Below are positions 24,886-34,793 of a stretch of DNA of 64,000 nt, one piece after another. Location of the stretch: NCBI GenBank assembly GCA_900095835.1, contig LT608321.1:1227084-1291083 (forward strand), in the 5' to 3' direction. Position numbers and translations under genes: made by a program. A model generated the notes under the pieces. That model was given only the letters and a program-made list of their open reading frames with translations, was not told the origin of the DNA and did not search any database. How positions within the stretch are numbered: position 1 is the first letter of the stretch; the number at the start of each line of letters is the position of its first letter. The stretch is from Ihuprevotella massiliensis. GTDB taxonomy: Bacteria; Bacteroidota; Bacteroidia; Bacteroidales; Bacteroidaceae.

Positions 24886-25632
24886 ATGAACAAGCCAGTT
24901 CAAATGACGCTAAATTTCTTTGCTTCCTCTCTCCGTCGCACCCTCGCTCGGTGTCTTGCTTTGGTCTGCTTCCTTCTGGCAGGCATCCACGGGCATGCAC
25001 AAACCTCGGCAACCCCCTCTGTCACCCCCAAAATGACCTATACCAATGCTGAGGGTCAGGAAGTGCAAGAAACTAGCTACGATGGGGGAGCCCCACTTCA
25101 TGTGCGCTTTGAAGCAACCACCAAAGATTTGGGCAACTACACCCCACTCTACGAATGGCAGTTTACACGCGAAAATGGCACAACCCCCTTTCTCATCCGC
25201 TACGAACAAGCCACTACTTATGATTTCCTTGAGAGTGGCAACTTCCGCGTGCGCCTACTTGTCTCCTTTGTTTTGAACAACGATACCGTCAGCTATGCAC
25301 AAGAGGACGCTTTTGCGCTGAACATTGCAGAGAGTAAACTTGAATTCCCAAATGCTTTCACCCCCAATGGCGATGGCATCAACGACATTTTCAAAGCCAA
25401 AGAGGGGTATCAAAGTATTGTTGCCTTCCGCGCCGATGTGGTGAATCGATGGGGAAAACGCGTGGCTCACTGGAGCCATCCTGCCGAAGGTTGGGATGGA
25501 AAATCTGGTGGTGCGGATGCCCCCGAAGGTGCCTACTATCTCATCGTCACTGCTCGCGGAGCCGATGGCAGAAAATACAACCTCAAAAAGACCATCAACC
25601 TCCTGCGCCGCTACGATGCGGTCGCCAAATAG
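24886..25632 (+). CDS. Secreted protein with gliding-motility (T9SS type B) C-terminal domain
   Basis: 248 residues. A signal peptide (hydrophobic LALVCFLLAGIHG, cleavage near HAQT) is followed by a PKD-like beta domain (about 60-155; YEWQFTRENGT, LESGNFRVRLLV). The C-terminal domain (about 160-240) has FPNAFTPNGDGINDIF and VVNRWGKRV, GWDGKSGG and APEGAYYLIV, which are the CHU_C/gliding-motility C-terminal signature read by the type IX secretion system. The product is expected outside the cell or on its surface; its own function is unknown. Because the -7 box ends at 24884, a second ATG at 24904 (MTLNFFASSL), which still keeps the signal peptide, may be the real start. Confidence 0.85.
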   Translation: MNKPVQMTLNFFASSLRRTLARCLALVCFLLAGIHGHAQTSATPSVTPKMTYTNAEGQEVQETSYDGGAPLHVRFEATTKDLGNYTPLYEWQFTRENGTTPFLIRYEQATTYDFLESGNFRVRLLVSFVLNNDTVSYAQEDAFALNIAESKLEFPNAFTPNGDGINDIFKAKEGYQSIVAFRADVVNRWGKRVAHWSHPAEGWDGKSGGADAPEGAYYLIVTARGADGRKYNLKKTINLLRRYDAVAK

Positions 25633-25716
25633 CTTTTAGCACTAGCCTTTGCACGCTCACCAGCGTTTGGCTAGACGCCATATCCTCCACAAACGACTCA
25701 GCACACAGACTTTAGC

Positions 25717-28614
25717 ATGAATCCTACGCAGTCCTCTTCCTCCCTCAATCCCTCTTTCACTTCTGCCGTTCCCACGCTTGAGGACGGCAATATTGAGATT
25801 TTGGGAGCCCGTGTGCACAATCTCAAAAACATCGATGTCACCCTTCCACGCAATGCGCTCACTGTCATCACGGGTTTGAGCGGAAGCGGAAAGTCTTCCT
25901 TGGCTTTCGACACGCTTTATGCCGAAGGACAACGCCGATATATTGAAACATTTTCTGCCTACGCGCGCAACTTCCTCGACAACCTCGAGCGACCTGACGT
26001 AGACAAAATCACAGGATTATCTCCGGTCATCAGCATCGAGCAGAAGACCACCAACAAGAATCCGCGATCTACGGTGGGCACTGTCACGGAAATCTACGAC
26101 TTCCTCCGCCTGCTCTTTGCTCGAGCTGGCGATGCTTATTCTTATCTGAGTGGAGAAAAGATGGTGAAATACACCGAAGAACAGATTCTCGAACTCATAC
26201 TCCAGCAGTATGAGGGACGAAAAATCTATCTTCTGGCTCCCCTCGTCAAGCAGCGCAAAGGACACTACAAAGAGTTGTTTGAGTCCGTTCGCAAAAAAGG
26301 CTTTCTCAATGTACGTGTCGACGGCGAACTGCGCACCGTTGAATCGGGTATGCGCGTGGATCGCTACAAAAACCACGATATCGAAGTGGTGATAGACCGC
26401 TTGAAGGTGCAAGCCAAAGATGAGGAGCGGCTGCAACAAAGCGTGCGCCAATCTTTGCAACAAGGCGAAGGACTGATGCTCATCCTCGATGCAGAGGACA
26501 ACAGCATCCGCTATTTTTCTAAGCGGCTCATGTGTCCTACCACAGGTTTAGCCTATCGCGAACCCGCGCCCCACAACTTCTCTTTCAACTCTGCACAAGG
26601 GGCTTGTCCCAAGTGCAAGGGTTTAGGACAAGTGAACGTCATCGACTGGGAAAAAGTCTGTCCCGACTCCTCACTCAGCATCAAACAAGGCGCACTCGTT
26701 CCCCTCGGAAAAGCCAAGAACGCAATGATTTTCTGGGCGATAGCAGCCCTTCTCGAACAGCACGATGCCACACTCAACACCCCCGTTAAAGATCTCTCGG
26801 AAGAAGTGTTGGATGAAATTTTAAATGGCACCACCGAACGCTTGCGCATCCCCAAAAGTATCGCAGGAACAGGCGACGACATCTACACCGAATTTGGTGG
26901 GTTGGTGAAATACATCCAGCAGATGGCAGATGCGGAAATGTCTGCCGAATCGCAACGCTGGGCAGAACAATTCTCGCGCACCGCAGAATGCCCCGAATGT
27001 CATGGCGCACGTCTCAACCGCGAAGCCTTATCTTACAAATTTGGTGACAAGAATATCGCCGAACTTTCCGCAATGGATGTAGCGCAACTCAAAGAATGGG
27101 CTGACGCCGTGTCCGTGAATCTGAGCGGAAAACAGCTCGCGATAGCCACGGAAATCCTCAAAGAAATCCGCACGCGACTATCTTTCCTCCTCGATGTAGG
27201 TTTGGACTATCTGTCGCTTTCACGCGCATCGATGACACTCTCTGGTGGTGAGAGTCAGCGCATTCGCCTTGCCACACAGATTGGTTCGCAGTTGGTCAAT
27301 GTGCTCTACATCCTCGACGAACCCTCCATCGGACTTCACCAACGCGACAACGTGCGCCTCATTCATTCGCTCCGACAACTCCGCGACACGGGCAACACAG
27401 TGGTGGTGGTAGAACACGACAAAGACATGATGCTCGCTGCAGACTATGTGGTGGACATCGGTCCACGAGCTGGACGCAAAGGCGGAGAAGTGGTGTTTCA
27501 AGGCACACCAGCCGAGATGCTCCAGAGCAATACCCTCACCGCAGGCTATCTCAATGGCGATAACTTCATTGCGATTCCCCAACGTCGCAAAGGCAACGGC
27601 AAACAACTCCGACTCATCGGAGCAAAAGGCAACAACTTGCGCAATGTCACTGCCACCTTCCCCCTCGGCACACTGATTTGCGTATCGGGAGTGTCTGGAT
27701 CGGGAAAATCCACGCTCATCAACGACACCCTCCAACCCCTGCTCTCGCAACACATCTATCACTCTCTCCGCGAGCCCCTCGCTTATGACAAGATAGAAGG
27801 ATTGGAACACATCGACAAAGTGGTGGCTGTGGATCAAAGTCCGCTCGGTCGCACTCCGCGCTCCAACCCTGCCACCTACACAGGCGTGTTCAACGACATC
27901 CGCGCCCTCTTTGTCAATCTTCCTGAAGCCAAGATACGTGCCTACAAGCCCGGTCGCTTCTCCTTCAATGTCAAAGGTGGTCGCTGCGAAACCTGTCGCG
28001 GCAATGGCTACAAAACCATCGAGATGAACTTTCTTCCCGATGTGTATGTGCCTTGCGAAACCTGCCACGGCAAACGCTACAACCGCGAGACACTCGAAGT
28101 GCGCTTCAAAGGCAAAAGCATCGCCGATGTGCTTGACATGACCATCAATCAGGCAGTAGAATTCTTTGAAAACGTGCCCAATATCCTGCACAAAATCAAA
28201 GTGTTGCAAGAAGTCGGTCTCGGCTATCTGAAACTCGGTCAATCCTGCACCACCCTCTCGGGAGGAGAAAGCCAGCGCGTGAAACTAGCGACCGAACTCT
28301 CCAAGCGCGACACGGGCAACACCGTCTACATTCTCGATGAACCCACCACAGGTCTTCATTTTGAGGACATCCGTGTGCTCATCGACGTACTCAACAAGTT
28401 GGTTGACAAAGGTAATACGGTGATTGTCATTGAGCACAACCTCGACGTGGTCAAAGTGGCAGACTATATCATCGACATGGGTCCCGAAGGCGGCCGCGGT
28501 GGTGGCTACATCGTCGCAGAAGGCACTCCCGAAGCTGTGGTGAAACAAGGCAAAGGACCTACTGCCCCCTTCCTCCAAGCGGAATTGGCAGCTGCACAAA
28601 AGCAGAGACAGTAA
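25717..28614 (+). CDS. uvrA: Excinuclease ABC subunit A
   Basis: 965 residues with the two ABC modules of UvrA. Walker A sites are GLSGSGKSS (about 53-61) and GVSGSGKST (about 658); the signature motifs [12 protein letters not shown] and [12 protein letters not shown] and Walker [13 protein letters not shown] and [12 protein letters not shown] are intact. The C-terminal zinc module [10 protein letters not shown] to [10 protein letters not shown] is complete. The first zinc module has CPKCKGLG but its leading half reads LMCPTTG, with one Cys where CxxC is usual, so that site may not bind zinc. The protein detects DNA damage for nucleotide excision repair with UvrB. About 25 N-terminal residues precede the conserved core. 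Confidence 0.95.
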   Translation: MNPTQSSSSLNPSFTSAVPTLEDGNIEILGARVHNLKNIDVTLPRNALTVITGLSGSGKSSLAFDTLYAEGQRRYIETFSAYARNFLDNLERPDVDKITGLSPVISIEQKTTNKNPRSTVGTVTEIYDFLRLLFARAGDAYSYLSGEKMVKYTEEQILELILQQYEGRKIYLLAPLVKQRKGHYKELFESVRKKGFLNVRVDGELRTVESGMRVDRYKNHDIEVVIDRLKVQAKDEERLQQSVRQSLQQGEGLMLILDAEDNSIRYFSKRLMCPTTGLAYREPAPHNFSFNSAQGACPKCKGLGQVNVIDWEKVCPDSSLSIKQGALVPLGKAKNAMIFWAIAALLEQHDATLNTPVKDLSEEVLDEILNGTTERLRIPKSIAGTGDDIYTEFGGLVKYIQQMADAEMSAESQRWAEQFSRTAECPECHGARLNREALSYKFGDKNIAELSAMDVAQLKEWADAVSVNLSGKQLAIATEILKEIRTRLSFLLDVGLDYLSLSRASMTLSGGESQRIRLATQIGSQLVNVLYILDEPSIGLHQRDNVRLIHSLRQLRDTGNTVVVVEHDKDMMLAADYVVDIGPRAGRKGGEVVFQGTPAEMLQSNTLTAGYLNGDNFIAIPQRRKGNGKQLRLIGAKGNNLRNVTATFPLGTLICVSGVSGSGKSTLINDTLQPLLSQHIYHSLREPLAYDKIEGLEHIDKVVAVDQSPLGRTPRSNPATYTGVFNDIRALFVNLPEAKIRAYKPGRFSFNVKGGRCETCRGNGYKTIEMNFLPDVYVPCETCHGKRYNRETLEVRFKGKSIADVLDMTINQAVEFFENVPNILHKIKVLQEVGLGYLKLGQSCTTLSGGESQRVKLATELSKRDTGNTVYILDEPTTGLHFEDIRVLIDVLNKLVDKGNTVIVIEHNLDVVKVADYIIDMGPEGGRGGGYIVAEGTPEAVVKQGKGPTAPFLQAELAAAQKQRQ

Positions 28615-28717
28615 GGAAAGGCATGCCAAAACCAGACGCAGATGCTGGTACGCAACTTTCGCGCTACTCCCACAAAAATTCAATCCAATCATTTAATAAT
28701 CCCCTAACTCCCTTACC

Positions 28718-30256
28718 ATGTTTGAAGGACAACCCAAAGGGCTCTTCGCCCTTGCCCTCGCCAACACTGGCGAACGCTTCGGCTACTACACCATGCTAGC
28801 CGTTTTCGTGCTGTTCCTCCAAGAAAACTTTGGGTGGAGTGCTGGTCTTGCCGGTACTTACTACTCTACTTTCTTGATGTTCGTGTACTTTTTGCCATTC
28901 GTTGGCGGTATTCTCGCTGACAAGTTTGGCTACGGCAAAATGGTGAAAATCGGTATCAGCATCATGTTCCTTGGCTACGTGCTCTTGGCTGTACCCCTCG
29001 GCAGCGGCTCTGTAGCCGTAAGTGCCGTAATCGGTGCACTTGCGCTCATCAGCATCGGCACAGGTCTCTTCAAGGGAAATCTGCAAGTGATGGTCGGTGA
29101 CCTCTACGCCTCTCCCGAAATGGCTAGCAAGCGCGACTCTGCTTTCTCGCTCTTCTACATGGCGATCAACATCGGTGCCCTCTTTGCACCCACTGCTGCC
29201 ATTGAAATCATGAAGTATGCTCAAGCCAATGGATTCAACAAGGCAGACAGCTATCACTTTGCCTTTGGCGTGGCTTGTATCTCACTCATCATCTCTATCT
29301 TGATTTACTTTGCCACTCGCAGCACCTTCCGTCATGTTGAAGGCGGACACGTTGCTGTTCCAGCAAAAGACAACAACGCCGCAGTCGCTGCAGAACCCGA
29401 ATTGAGCAAGGAAGACACCAAAGCGCGCATCGTGGCACTCTGCCTCGTTTTTGCTGTGGTGATTTTCTTCTGGATGGCTTTCCACCAAAATGGTTTGACA
29501 CTCACCTACTTCGCGCGTGACTTTGTGGCAACTAGCTCTACCGGTGTTGAATCCCTCCTCTTCGATGTGACCAACTTGGTGATGATTATCATTGCCATCT
29601 ACGCTTCTTTTGCAGTCGTGCAAAGCAAAACCCTCAAGGGTCGCACCATTGCTACTGCCATCACCCTCTTGTGTGCTGCCTTTGTCATCTTCAAAGGACT
29701 CACCGTTGGTGATCAATCAGTAGAAGTGAGCGCACCTATCTTCCAACAATTCAATCCCTGCTTTGTCGTTGGTCTCACCCCCGTTAGCATTGCGCTCTTC
29801 GGATGGTTGAACAAGAAAGGTCTCGAGCCCTCTGCTCCTCGCAAAATCGCTTATGGTATGCTCGTTGCTGCCATTGGTTTCTGCGTCATTCTCGCTGCCT
29901 CTATCGGTTTGGAAACACCCGATGCTCAAAAAGCAGCCATCGAAGCTGGGCAACAAGTGAATCGAGTGAGCCCTCAAATCTTGGTTTATACCTACCTCGT
30001 GCTCACTTTTGCTGAGCTTCTCCTTTCACCTATGGGTATTTCCTTCGTATCGAAGGTGGCTCCTCCCAAGTACAAGGGTATGATGATGGGTGGTTGGTTC
30101 GTGGCTACTGCCATCGGTAACTTCCTCACCGTAATCCCTGCTATGCTTTGGGGTGCTGTTCCCCTCGTCTATGTATGGGGTGTACTTGCCGCCCTCTGCC
30201 TCCTCTCATTCCTCTTCATCTTCTCTCAAATGAAGAAGCTCGAAAAGGTGGCTTAA
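28718..30256 (+). CDS. POT/PTR-family proton-dependent peptide transporter
   Basis: 512 residues with 12 or more membrane spans. ANTGERFGYYTMLAVFVLFL (about 14-33) holds the ExxERFxYY proton-coupling motif and LPFVGGILADKFGYGKMVK the MFS loop 2-3 motif. FSLFYMAINIGALFAPT and ELLLSPMGISFVSKVAP, near the C-terminus, match PTR signatures. It should import di- and tripeptides with protons, which fits the aminopeptidase P and glutamate dehydrogenase genes in the window and a peptide-fermenting lifestyle (inference). It is followed by a clear terminator and is probably monocistronic. Confidence 0.92.
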   Translation: MFEGQPKGLFALALANTGERFGYYTMLAVFVLFLQENFGWSAGLAGTYYSTFLMFVYFLPFVGGILADKFGYGKMVKIGISIMFLGYVLLAVPLGSGSVAVSAVIGALALISIGTGLFKGNLQVMVGDLYASPEMASKRDSAFSLFYMAINIGALFAPTAAIEIMKYAQANGFNKADSYHFAFGVACISLIISILIYFATRSTFRHVEGGHVAVPAKDNNAAVAAEPELSKEDTKARIVALCLVFAVVIFFWMAFHQNGLTLTYFARDFVATSSTGVESLLFDVTNLVMIIIAIYASFAVVQSKTLKGRTIATAITLLCAAFVIFKGLTVGDQSVEVSAPIFQQFNPCFVVGLTPVSIALFGWLNKKGLEPSAPRKIAYGMLVAAIGFCVILAASIGLETPDAQKAAIEAGQQVNRVSPQILVYTYLVLTFAELLLSPMGISFVSKVAPPKYKGMMMGGWFVATAIGNFLTVIPAMLWGAVPLVYVWGVLAALCLLSFLFIFSQMKKLEKVA

Positions 30257-30318
30257 TCCCCTACACGCTCATTTTGTACATCACGCTCCTTTGTGCATCA
30301 CGCACAAACTTTCATTCG

Positions 30319-30357
30319 GTCGCATCGAAATTCCCCCAATTTCGGTGCGACTTTTTT
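30319..30357 (+). terminator. Terminator of the POT transporter gene
   Basis: GTCGCATCGAAATT pairs with AATTTCGGTGCGAC (one G-T pair) around CCCCC, followed by six T. Confidence 0.85.
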
Positions 30358-30584
30358 GTGGACAGCTCCTCCGCCACCACAGCCCCCTAATAGATATGGG
30401 TCGAATTGAGGGCAAAGTGATAAAAATCGGAAGAAAACTGCACTTTTTTCTTTAGGCACCATCATTTTTGACATCTACACTTTACAGAACAAGACATTAA
30501 CAATCCGTAAAGTTCCTCACAAGAGTGACGGACAGGCTTTTCGTCTCTGGAATCCTCAAAGCATCATAAACGGGGGGTGGTTTT

Positions 30585-30845
30585 CTCGTGCGCGCGTCAC
30601 ACGCGCGCCTTCCCTGGGAATTCCATTTTTTTGCTTTCACAACCTTCACAGAAGCTACTGCAAAGAGGCTATTTTTCGTTTGGAAAATCGACGCAAAAAC
30701 GATGGACTTCTGACACAGGTTCACTGATGGTGTTAAAAGTTGTCCGAAAGAGTCACGTTATAAACTGACACACTGCGACTTGCAGCGTTTTCTGTGAAGG
30801 TTGTGAAAGAGAAAAGACGAAAATCCCTGTTACGCGCGCGCGAGG
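30585..30845. repeat. Long inverted repeat with CG-alternating arms (copy B)
   Basis: CTTTCACAACCTTCACAGA at 30634-30652 faces its exact complement at 30791-30809, 138 bp apart. Both arms extend outward into C/G alternation ending at CTCG/CGAG. The left arm has its own perfect palindrome, GCGCGCGT (30590-30597) with ACGCGCGC (30601-30608). The arm core and the CCCTGG element (30612-30617) are shared with copy A at 4489-4788; the central spacers are unrelated. Confidence 0.75.
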
Positions 30846-30961
30846 AAGCCTCAAAACGAGGGGGTTTTAGATTTTTATACACTTCACCCAATACAAATCC
30901 ATCAACTCAGCTTTTCACCTCACCAAGCGTCCGAGAAGAAGTTGCCCACAACAAGAAAATT

Positions 30962-31085
30962 ACGTTGGAGATTTCCCCAAAAACGTTGGACTTTTTTCCA
31001 AAAAACTCCCACGTTTTTTTGTTTTTCTCCTACGTTTTTCCAACTCTCTTGGAGAAAAACAAAAAAGATCTCCACGTTTTCTAAC
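30962..31085. repeat. 21-bp repeat array, head-to-head
   Basis: Direct units start at about 30962 (ACGTTGGAGATTTCCCC) and 30983 (ACGTTGGACTTTTTTCC). From about 31006 onward the units are on the opposite strand (CTCCCACGTTTTTTT, CTCCTACGTTTTTCC, CTCCACGTTTTC). The two blocks therefore point at each other. The sequence is the same family as 4322-4404. Confidence 0.7.
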
Positions 31086-31185
31086 GGCAAAAAGCAAGGT
31101 CTAACGTCCTTCCACCAGGATTCCTCTTTGGACTATTCAAATTTCAGGAGAAAAACACGATTTTTTAGAAAAATCTCAACTTCTA

Positions 31186-31217
31186 TTTGTGCAAACCAAC
31201 AAAATTCTATACCTTTG
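31186..31217 (+). promoter_or_regulatory. Probable promoter of the polysaccharide locus
   Basis: TTTG at 31186-31189 and TACCTTTG at 31210-31217 are 20 bp apart. Transcription from about 31222 gives a long leader to the ATG at 31504. No invertible-promoter repeats of the Bacteroides type are seen flanking it. Confidence 0.65.
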
Positions 31218-31464
31218 CGATATAGCATCGAAAAGCACCGCACATACTCTCCCCGCAAAAAGCGGCGTTTTGTGCAGTCTTCCGTACTTGGGCTTGCCCA
31301 GCCCCCTGATTTCTTTGCGCTATACTACGATAACAACGGATTTTGCCATAAAAAAGGAGCGAAATCCAGCAGTAAGCGTATTAGAAATAAGCCCTCATAG
31401 CTTAACAAACACGTAATACGTAAAAACTTTTATTGTAAAGCCTCCACTCTAAACTTGTCACCTA

Positions 31465-31490
31465 CACCACAACTTCGTCATGCTGTGGTG
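31465..31490 (+). promoter_or_regulatory. Hairpin just upstream of the export lipoprotein start
   Basis: CACCACA pairs with TGTGGTG around a 12-nt loop; AAATTTCTTTTGT then leads into the ATG at 31504. It could attenuate transcription at the end of the long leader or control translation. Confidence 0.45.
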
Positions 31491-31503
31491 AAATTTCTTT
31501 TGT

Positions 31504-32343
31504 ATGACAACTTACTCCTTTAACAACAATTATTTCAAGGGTGCCTTGCGCCATGGCTTATTGCTTTCTGCCAGCCGCCTTCACGTGTGGATCATTGCTG
31601 TGTGTGCCTTGATGGCCACCAGCTGTAATACCATCAAAGACATTGCCTATCTGCAGGATATCTCTACCACAACGCCCATCACCTTGCAAAATCCTGAGGA
31701 CATTCGCCTCGAACCAGGAGATCAGTTGAGCATTAGTATCCATGGCCGTGACCCGAAGGTGGTGGAAATCTACAATATGCCCAATGTCACCAACGCCACT
31801 GGTGGTTCCACGAAAGCCAGCTACACTGTGAATGCCAATGGACAAATCGATATGCTCCAATTCGGACTGATACCTGTGGCTGGACTCACACGCGCTGAAC
31901 TTGCCAACCAAATCAAATATCGCTTGGTGTCGAGTGGCGTAGTTCGCGACCCAGTGGTGGTGGTAGACTTTGCTACGATGACTTATTCGGTGCTGGGAGA
32001 AGTGGCGATGCCTGGTCGTAAACCTATCGACCGCGACCACATGACTCTTCTGGATGCACTGGCACAAGCTGGCGACTTGACCATCTATGGCAAACGCAAC
32101 AATGTGCTGGTGATGCGCAATGTCAATGGTAAACAAACGGCTTATCGCATTGACTTGACCAACACGGAGAGTGTGTATGCTTCTCCGGTGTTCAACTTGA
32201 AACAAAACGACATCATTTATGTCGAACCTAATACGAAGAGAGCCAACGAATCGGTGAACAATGCCAACACGCTCCGTACACCAACTTTCTGGTTCTCTGC
32301 CATCACCTTGTTGACAACTGTACTTCTCTATATCAAGAAATAA
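31504..32343 (+). CDS. Polysaccharide export lipoprotein (Wza-like)
   Basis: 279 residues. A hydrophobic stretch ending LMATSC gives a lipobox with Cys41 as the predicted lipid attachment site. The polysaccharide-export domain follows (DIRLEPGDQLSISIHGRDP, YTVNANGQIDMLQFG, VVDFATMTYSVLGEV, then an SLBB-like segment to about 240). A final hydrophobic segment (FWFSAITLLTTVLLYIKK) is the alpha-helix that crosses the outer membrane in Wza. It forms the outer-membrane pore for capsule or exopolysaccharide. It is first in the locus, 11 bp before the kinase gene. Confidence 0.92.
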   Translation: MTTYSFNNNYFKGALRHGLLLSASRLHVWIIAVCALMATSCNTIKDIAYLQDISTTTPITLQNPEDIRLEPGDQLSISIHGRDPKVVEIYNMPNVTNATGGSTKASYTVNANGQIDMLQFGLIPVAGLTRAELANQIKYRLVSSGVVRDPVVVVDFATMTYSVLGEVAMPGRKPIDRDHMTLLDALAQAGDLTIYGKRNNVLVMRNVNGKQTAYRIDLTNTESVYASPVFNLKQNDIIYVEPNTKRANESVNNANTLRTPTFWFSAITLLTTVLLYIKK

Positions 32344-32354
32344 GATATTCGTTC

Positions 32355-34775
32355 ATGCAACGCAATCCTTCTGAAAATTACACTCCTGCATCGTCTACAC
32401 TTAAGGCGCACTCCGACAGTGCTTTGTTCTTGGTGCGCGATGGTTTCTACCTTTGTCTAGCACACTGGAAGTGGTTTGTGCTCTCACTCCTCGTTTGTCT
32501 GAGCGCAGCAACTTACCACCTGCTCCGCACTCCTAAAACTTACGTGGCATCGGCTTCTATTCTCATCAAGCCCGACAGCAACAAGGGCCATACCCCCGAT
32601 GAACTGCTGGCGCGCCGCATGAGTGTGGAAAGTGGTGTGGATGCCCAAATGACCAATGAGATGCTGGCACTCAACAGTGTCACCATCACACGCACCGTAG
32701 CAGAACGACTCAACCTCGATGTAGAATATACCCACAAAGGGATGTTTCACCCTAAGGTGATTTATGGCACACAACTCCCTGTAAAAGTGGAATTTCTCAA
32801 CATAAGTGAGGAGCAAACAGCTTCACTTTCGCTCACGCTCATGGCAGATGGGAAAGTGTTGCTCGAAGATTTCGTACGCAATGGCCAAAGTATGGATGGC
32901 AGTGTACTGGCTCACGTGGGCAAGCGTTGCGCCACTCCTGTGGGTCTCCTCAACATCGTGCCCACCAATGCTTATCACAAAGGACTCACCGACGAATATG
33001 ACGTGAGACGCTCTCCAATGTCCACCACCGCTGCTATCGTGCGCTCTCGATTTGACGTGCAGTTGAGCGACAAAGCTTCGACCATCATCGACATTCGCTA
33101 CAGCGATGTCAATACGGCGCGCGCCAAAGATGCCATAGACATGCTGATTTCTGTGTACAACGAGAACTGGGTGAAAGATCGCAACCAGATTTCAGTGAGC
33201 ACGAATGAGTTTATCAAAGATCGTTTGGCAGTGATTCAGCGCGAACTGGGCAATGTGGACCAAAACATTGCGGGTTATAAATCGGCTAATCTCCTCCCCG
33301 ACGTAGAACAATCGGGAGCAATGGCGATGACGCAAGCCAACGAAGCGGAAATCAAGGCGCGCGAACTCTCTACCCAAACGTACATGACACGCCATGTGCG
33401 CGAATATCTCACCGATGGCCGCCATGAGAATCAGGTGTTGCCCTCCAACTCGGGTATCAACAACCCTTCGATTCAATCGCAGATTAACGACTACAACTCC
33501 AAACTTTTGGAGCGTAATCGTTTGCTCGCCACTTCTTCTGCACAAAACCCTACTGTGATGGATCTGGAGACACAACTAGGTTCGATTCGTCGCGGTATCA
33601 TCCAGTCATTGGACAATGAATTGGACATGCTGAAGACGCAACAGCGCGCCACTGAGGCTAGTCACAGTGAAGCCACCAGCAAAATTTCTGCAAATCCTCG
33701 CCAAGCGTCTTACCTCCTCTCGGTGGAGCGTCAACAAAAGGTGAAAGAATCTCTCTACATTTTCTTGCTTCAAAAGCGAGAAGAGAATGAGTTGTCACAA
33801 GCTTTCACAGCTTACAACACGCAAATCATCGAGACGCCTCATGTCACCGGCACTCCTCCCACTCCAGTATCAAAGCGAGTGATGGGCATGGCTCTCCTCA
33901 TTGCCTTGGCCATTCCCGCTGGGCTCATCTTTGCTCGCGAAGGGTTTAATACTACGGTGCGCGGTCGCAAGGATCTCGAAGAATTGAGCGTGCCTTTGGT
34001 GGGCGAACTTCCCTTCCAGGGCAAGAAACGTCCTTTCTGGCAACGCTGGCGCAAAGAAGAGATTATCAAGCAACCTAATTTGGTGGTGGCTGATCAACAG
34101 CGCGACATTATCAACGAGGCTTTCCGCACTGTGCGCACGAAACTCGAATTCACCATGGGTTTCGATGGACAAAACAAAGTGGTGATGGTCACTTCTATGA
34201 ATCCAGGAAGTGGGAAAACCTTCATCACCGCCAACTTGGCAACAGCTTATGCACTCAAGGGAAAGCGTGTGCTCATCATGGACCTCGACCTCCGCAAGGC
34301 TTCTCTTTCCGAATATGTGGGCAACCCACAAATGGGTATTTCCAACTACCTCTCTGGACAGATTGACGATTGGCACGAAATTATCACTCCTCTCGGACAA
34401 GTGGACTGCTTGCCCAGTGGTGTGATTCCTCCCAACCCTGCGGAATTGCTCTCAACTCCTCGTTTTAAGGCAATGATTGAGGCTGTGCGTGAAGAATATG
34501 ATTTGATTTTCATGGACTGTCCTCCGGTAGAAATCGTTGCCGATGCCGAAATCATCAATCCAGTAGCCGACCTCACCCTCTTTGCCGTACGTGCAGGCTT
34601 GATGGAACGCTCGTTCCTCGTAGACATCGAACGCTGGTATTGCGAAAAGAAATTCCACAATCTCACCCTTGTCCTCAACGGTACCACCGATGCTCTCGGT
34701 CGTTATGGCTACCACAAATATGGTTATGGCTATGGCGGTTACGGCTATGGTGGCTACGGATACGGAAAGAGATAG
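32355..34775 (+). CDS. Polysaccharide co-polymerase / tyrosine autokinase (Wzc-like)
   Basis: 806 residues. A Wzz-type domain has a first membrane helix near residues 35-55 (WKWFVLSLLVCLSAATYHLL), a long coiled-coil periplasmic part, and a second helix near 510-530. The cytoplasmic BY-kinase has Walker A NPGSGKT (about 615-621), Walker A' VLIMDLDLRK and Walker B YDLIFMDCPP. The C-terminus carries nine tyrosines in a Gly-Tyr rich tail from about residue 782 (GYGYGGYGYGGYGYGKR at the end), the expected autophosphorylation cluster. The protein sets chain length and couples polymerisation to export through the Wza-like pore. Confidence 0.93.
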   Translation: MQRNPSENYTPASSTLKAHSDSALFLVRDGFYLCLAHWKWFVLSLLVCLSAATYHLLRTPKTYVASASILIKPDSNKGHTPDELLARRMSVESGVDAQMTNEMLALNSVTITRTVAERLNLDVEYTHKGMFHPKVIYGTQLPVKVEFLNISEEQTASLSLTLMADGKVLLEDFVRNGQSMDGSVLAHVGKRCATPVGLLNIVPTNAYHKGLTDEYDVRRSPMSTTAAIVRSRFDVQLSDKASTIIDIRYSDVNTARAKDAIDMLISVYNENWVKDRNQISVSTNEFIKDRLAVIQRELGNVDQNIAGYKSANLLPDVEQSGAMAMTQANEAEIKARELSTQTYMTRHVREYLTDGRHENQVLPSNSGINNPSIQSQINDYNSKLLERNRLLATSSAQNPTVMDLETQLGSIRRGIIQSLDNELDMLKTQQRATEASHSEATSKISANPRQASYLLSVERQQKVKESLYIFLLQKREENELSQAFTAYNTQIIETPHVTGTPPTPVSKRVMGMALLIALAIPAGLIFAREGFNTTVRGRKDLEELSVPLVGELPFQGKKRPFWQRWRKEEIIKQPNLVVADQQRDIINEAFRTVRTKLEFTMGFDGQNKVVMVTSMNPGSGKTFITANLATAYALKGKRVLIMDLDLRKASLSEYVGNPQMGISNYLSGQIDDWHEIITPLGQVDCLPSGVIPPNPAELLSTPRFKAMIEAVREEYDLIFMDCPPVEIVADAEIINPVADLTLFAVRAGLMERSFLVDIERWYCEKKFHNLTLVLNGTTDALGRYGYHKYGYGYGGYGYGGYGYGKR

Positions 34776-34793
34776 TCCTCTCTCATAAGTCCC

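Larger units (their letters stand above)
30257..31503. other. 1.25 kb non-coding island before the polysaccharide locus
   Basis: I find no supportable gene. It contains the POT terminator, a second copy of the CG-armed inverted repeat (30585-30845), a head-to-head 21-bp repeat array (30962-31085), the probable locus promoter (31186-31217) and a leader of about 280 nt before the export lipoprotein gene. Open frames of 60-150 codons cross the repeats with no protein character. A motif AAGGTCTAACGTC near 31097 also occurs at the start of the 73-bp duplication at 20331. Confidence 0.7.

Noticed and set aside
27220-28242. A minus-strand open frame of 340 codons
   Set aside because: It is entirely antisense to uvrA; its composition mirrors uvrA codons.
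30585-30845. Insertion sequence
   Set aside because: No transposase frame lies between the arms; the 138-bp middle is too short and non-coding. A non-autonomous element is still possible and is listed as a repeat.
30794-31400. Open frames of 96 and 152 codons in the second non-coding island
   Set aside because: They run across the inverted arm and the 21-bp repeats; the peptides (KTLDFFPKNS, PQKRWTFFQK) are just repeat translations with no start context or homology that I recognise.
31186-31503. Phase-variable invertible promoter for the polysaccharide locus
   Set aside because: No inverted repeats flank the promoter and no tyrosine or serine recombinase gene is nearby.
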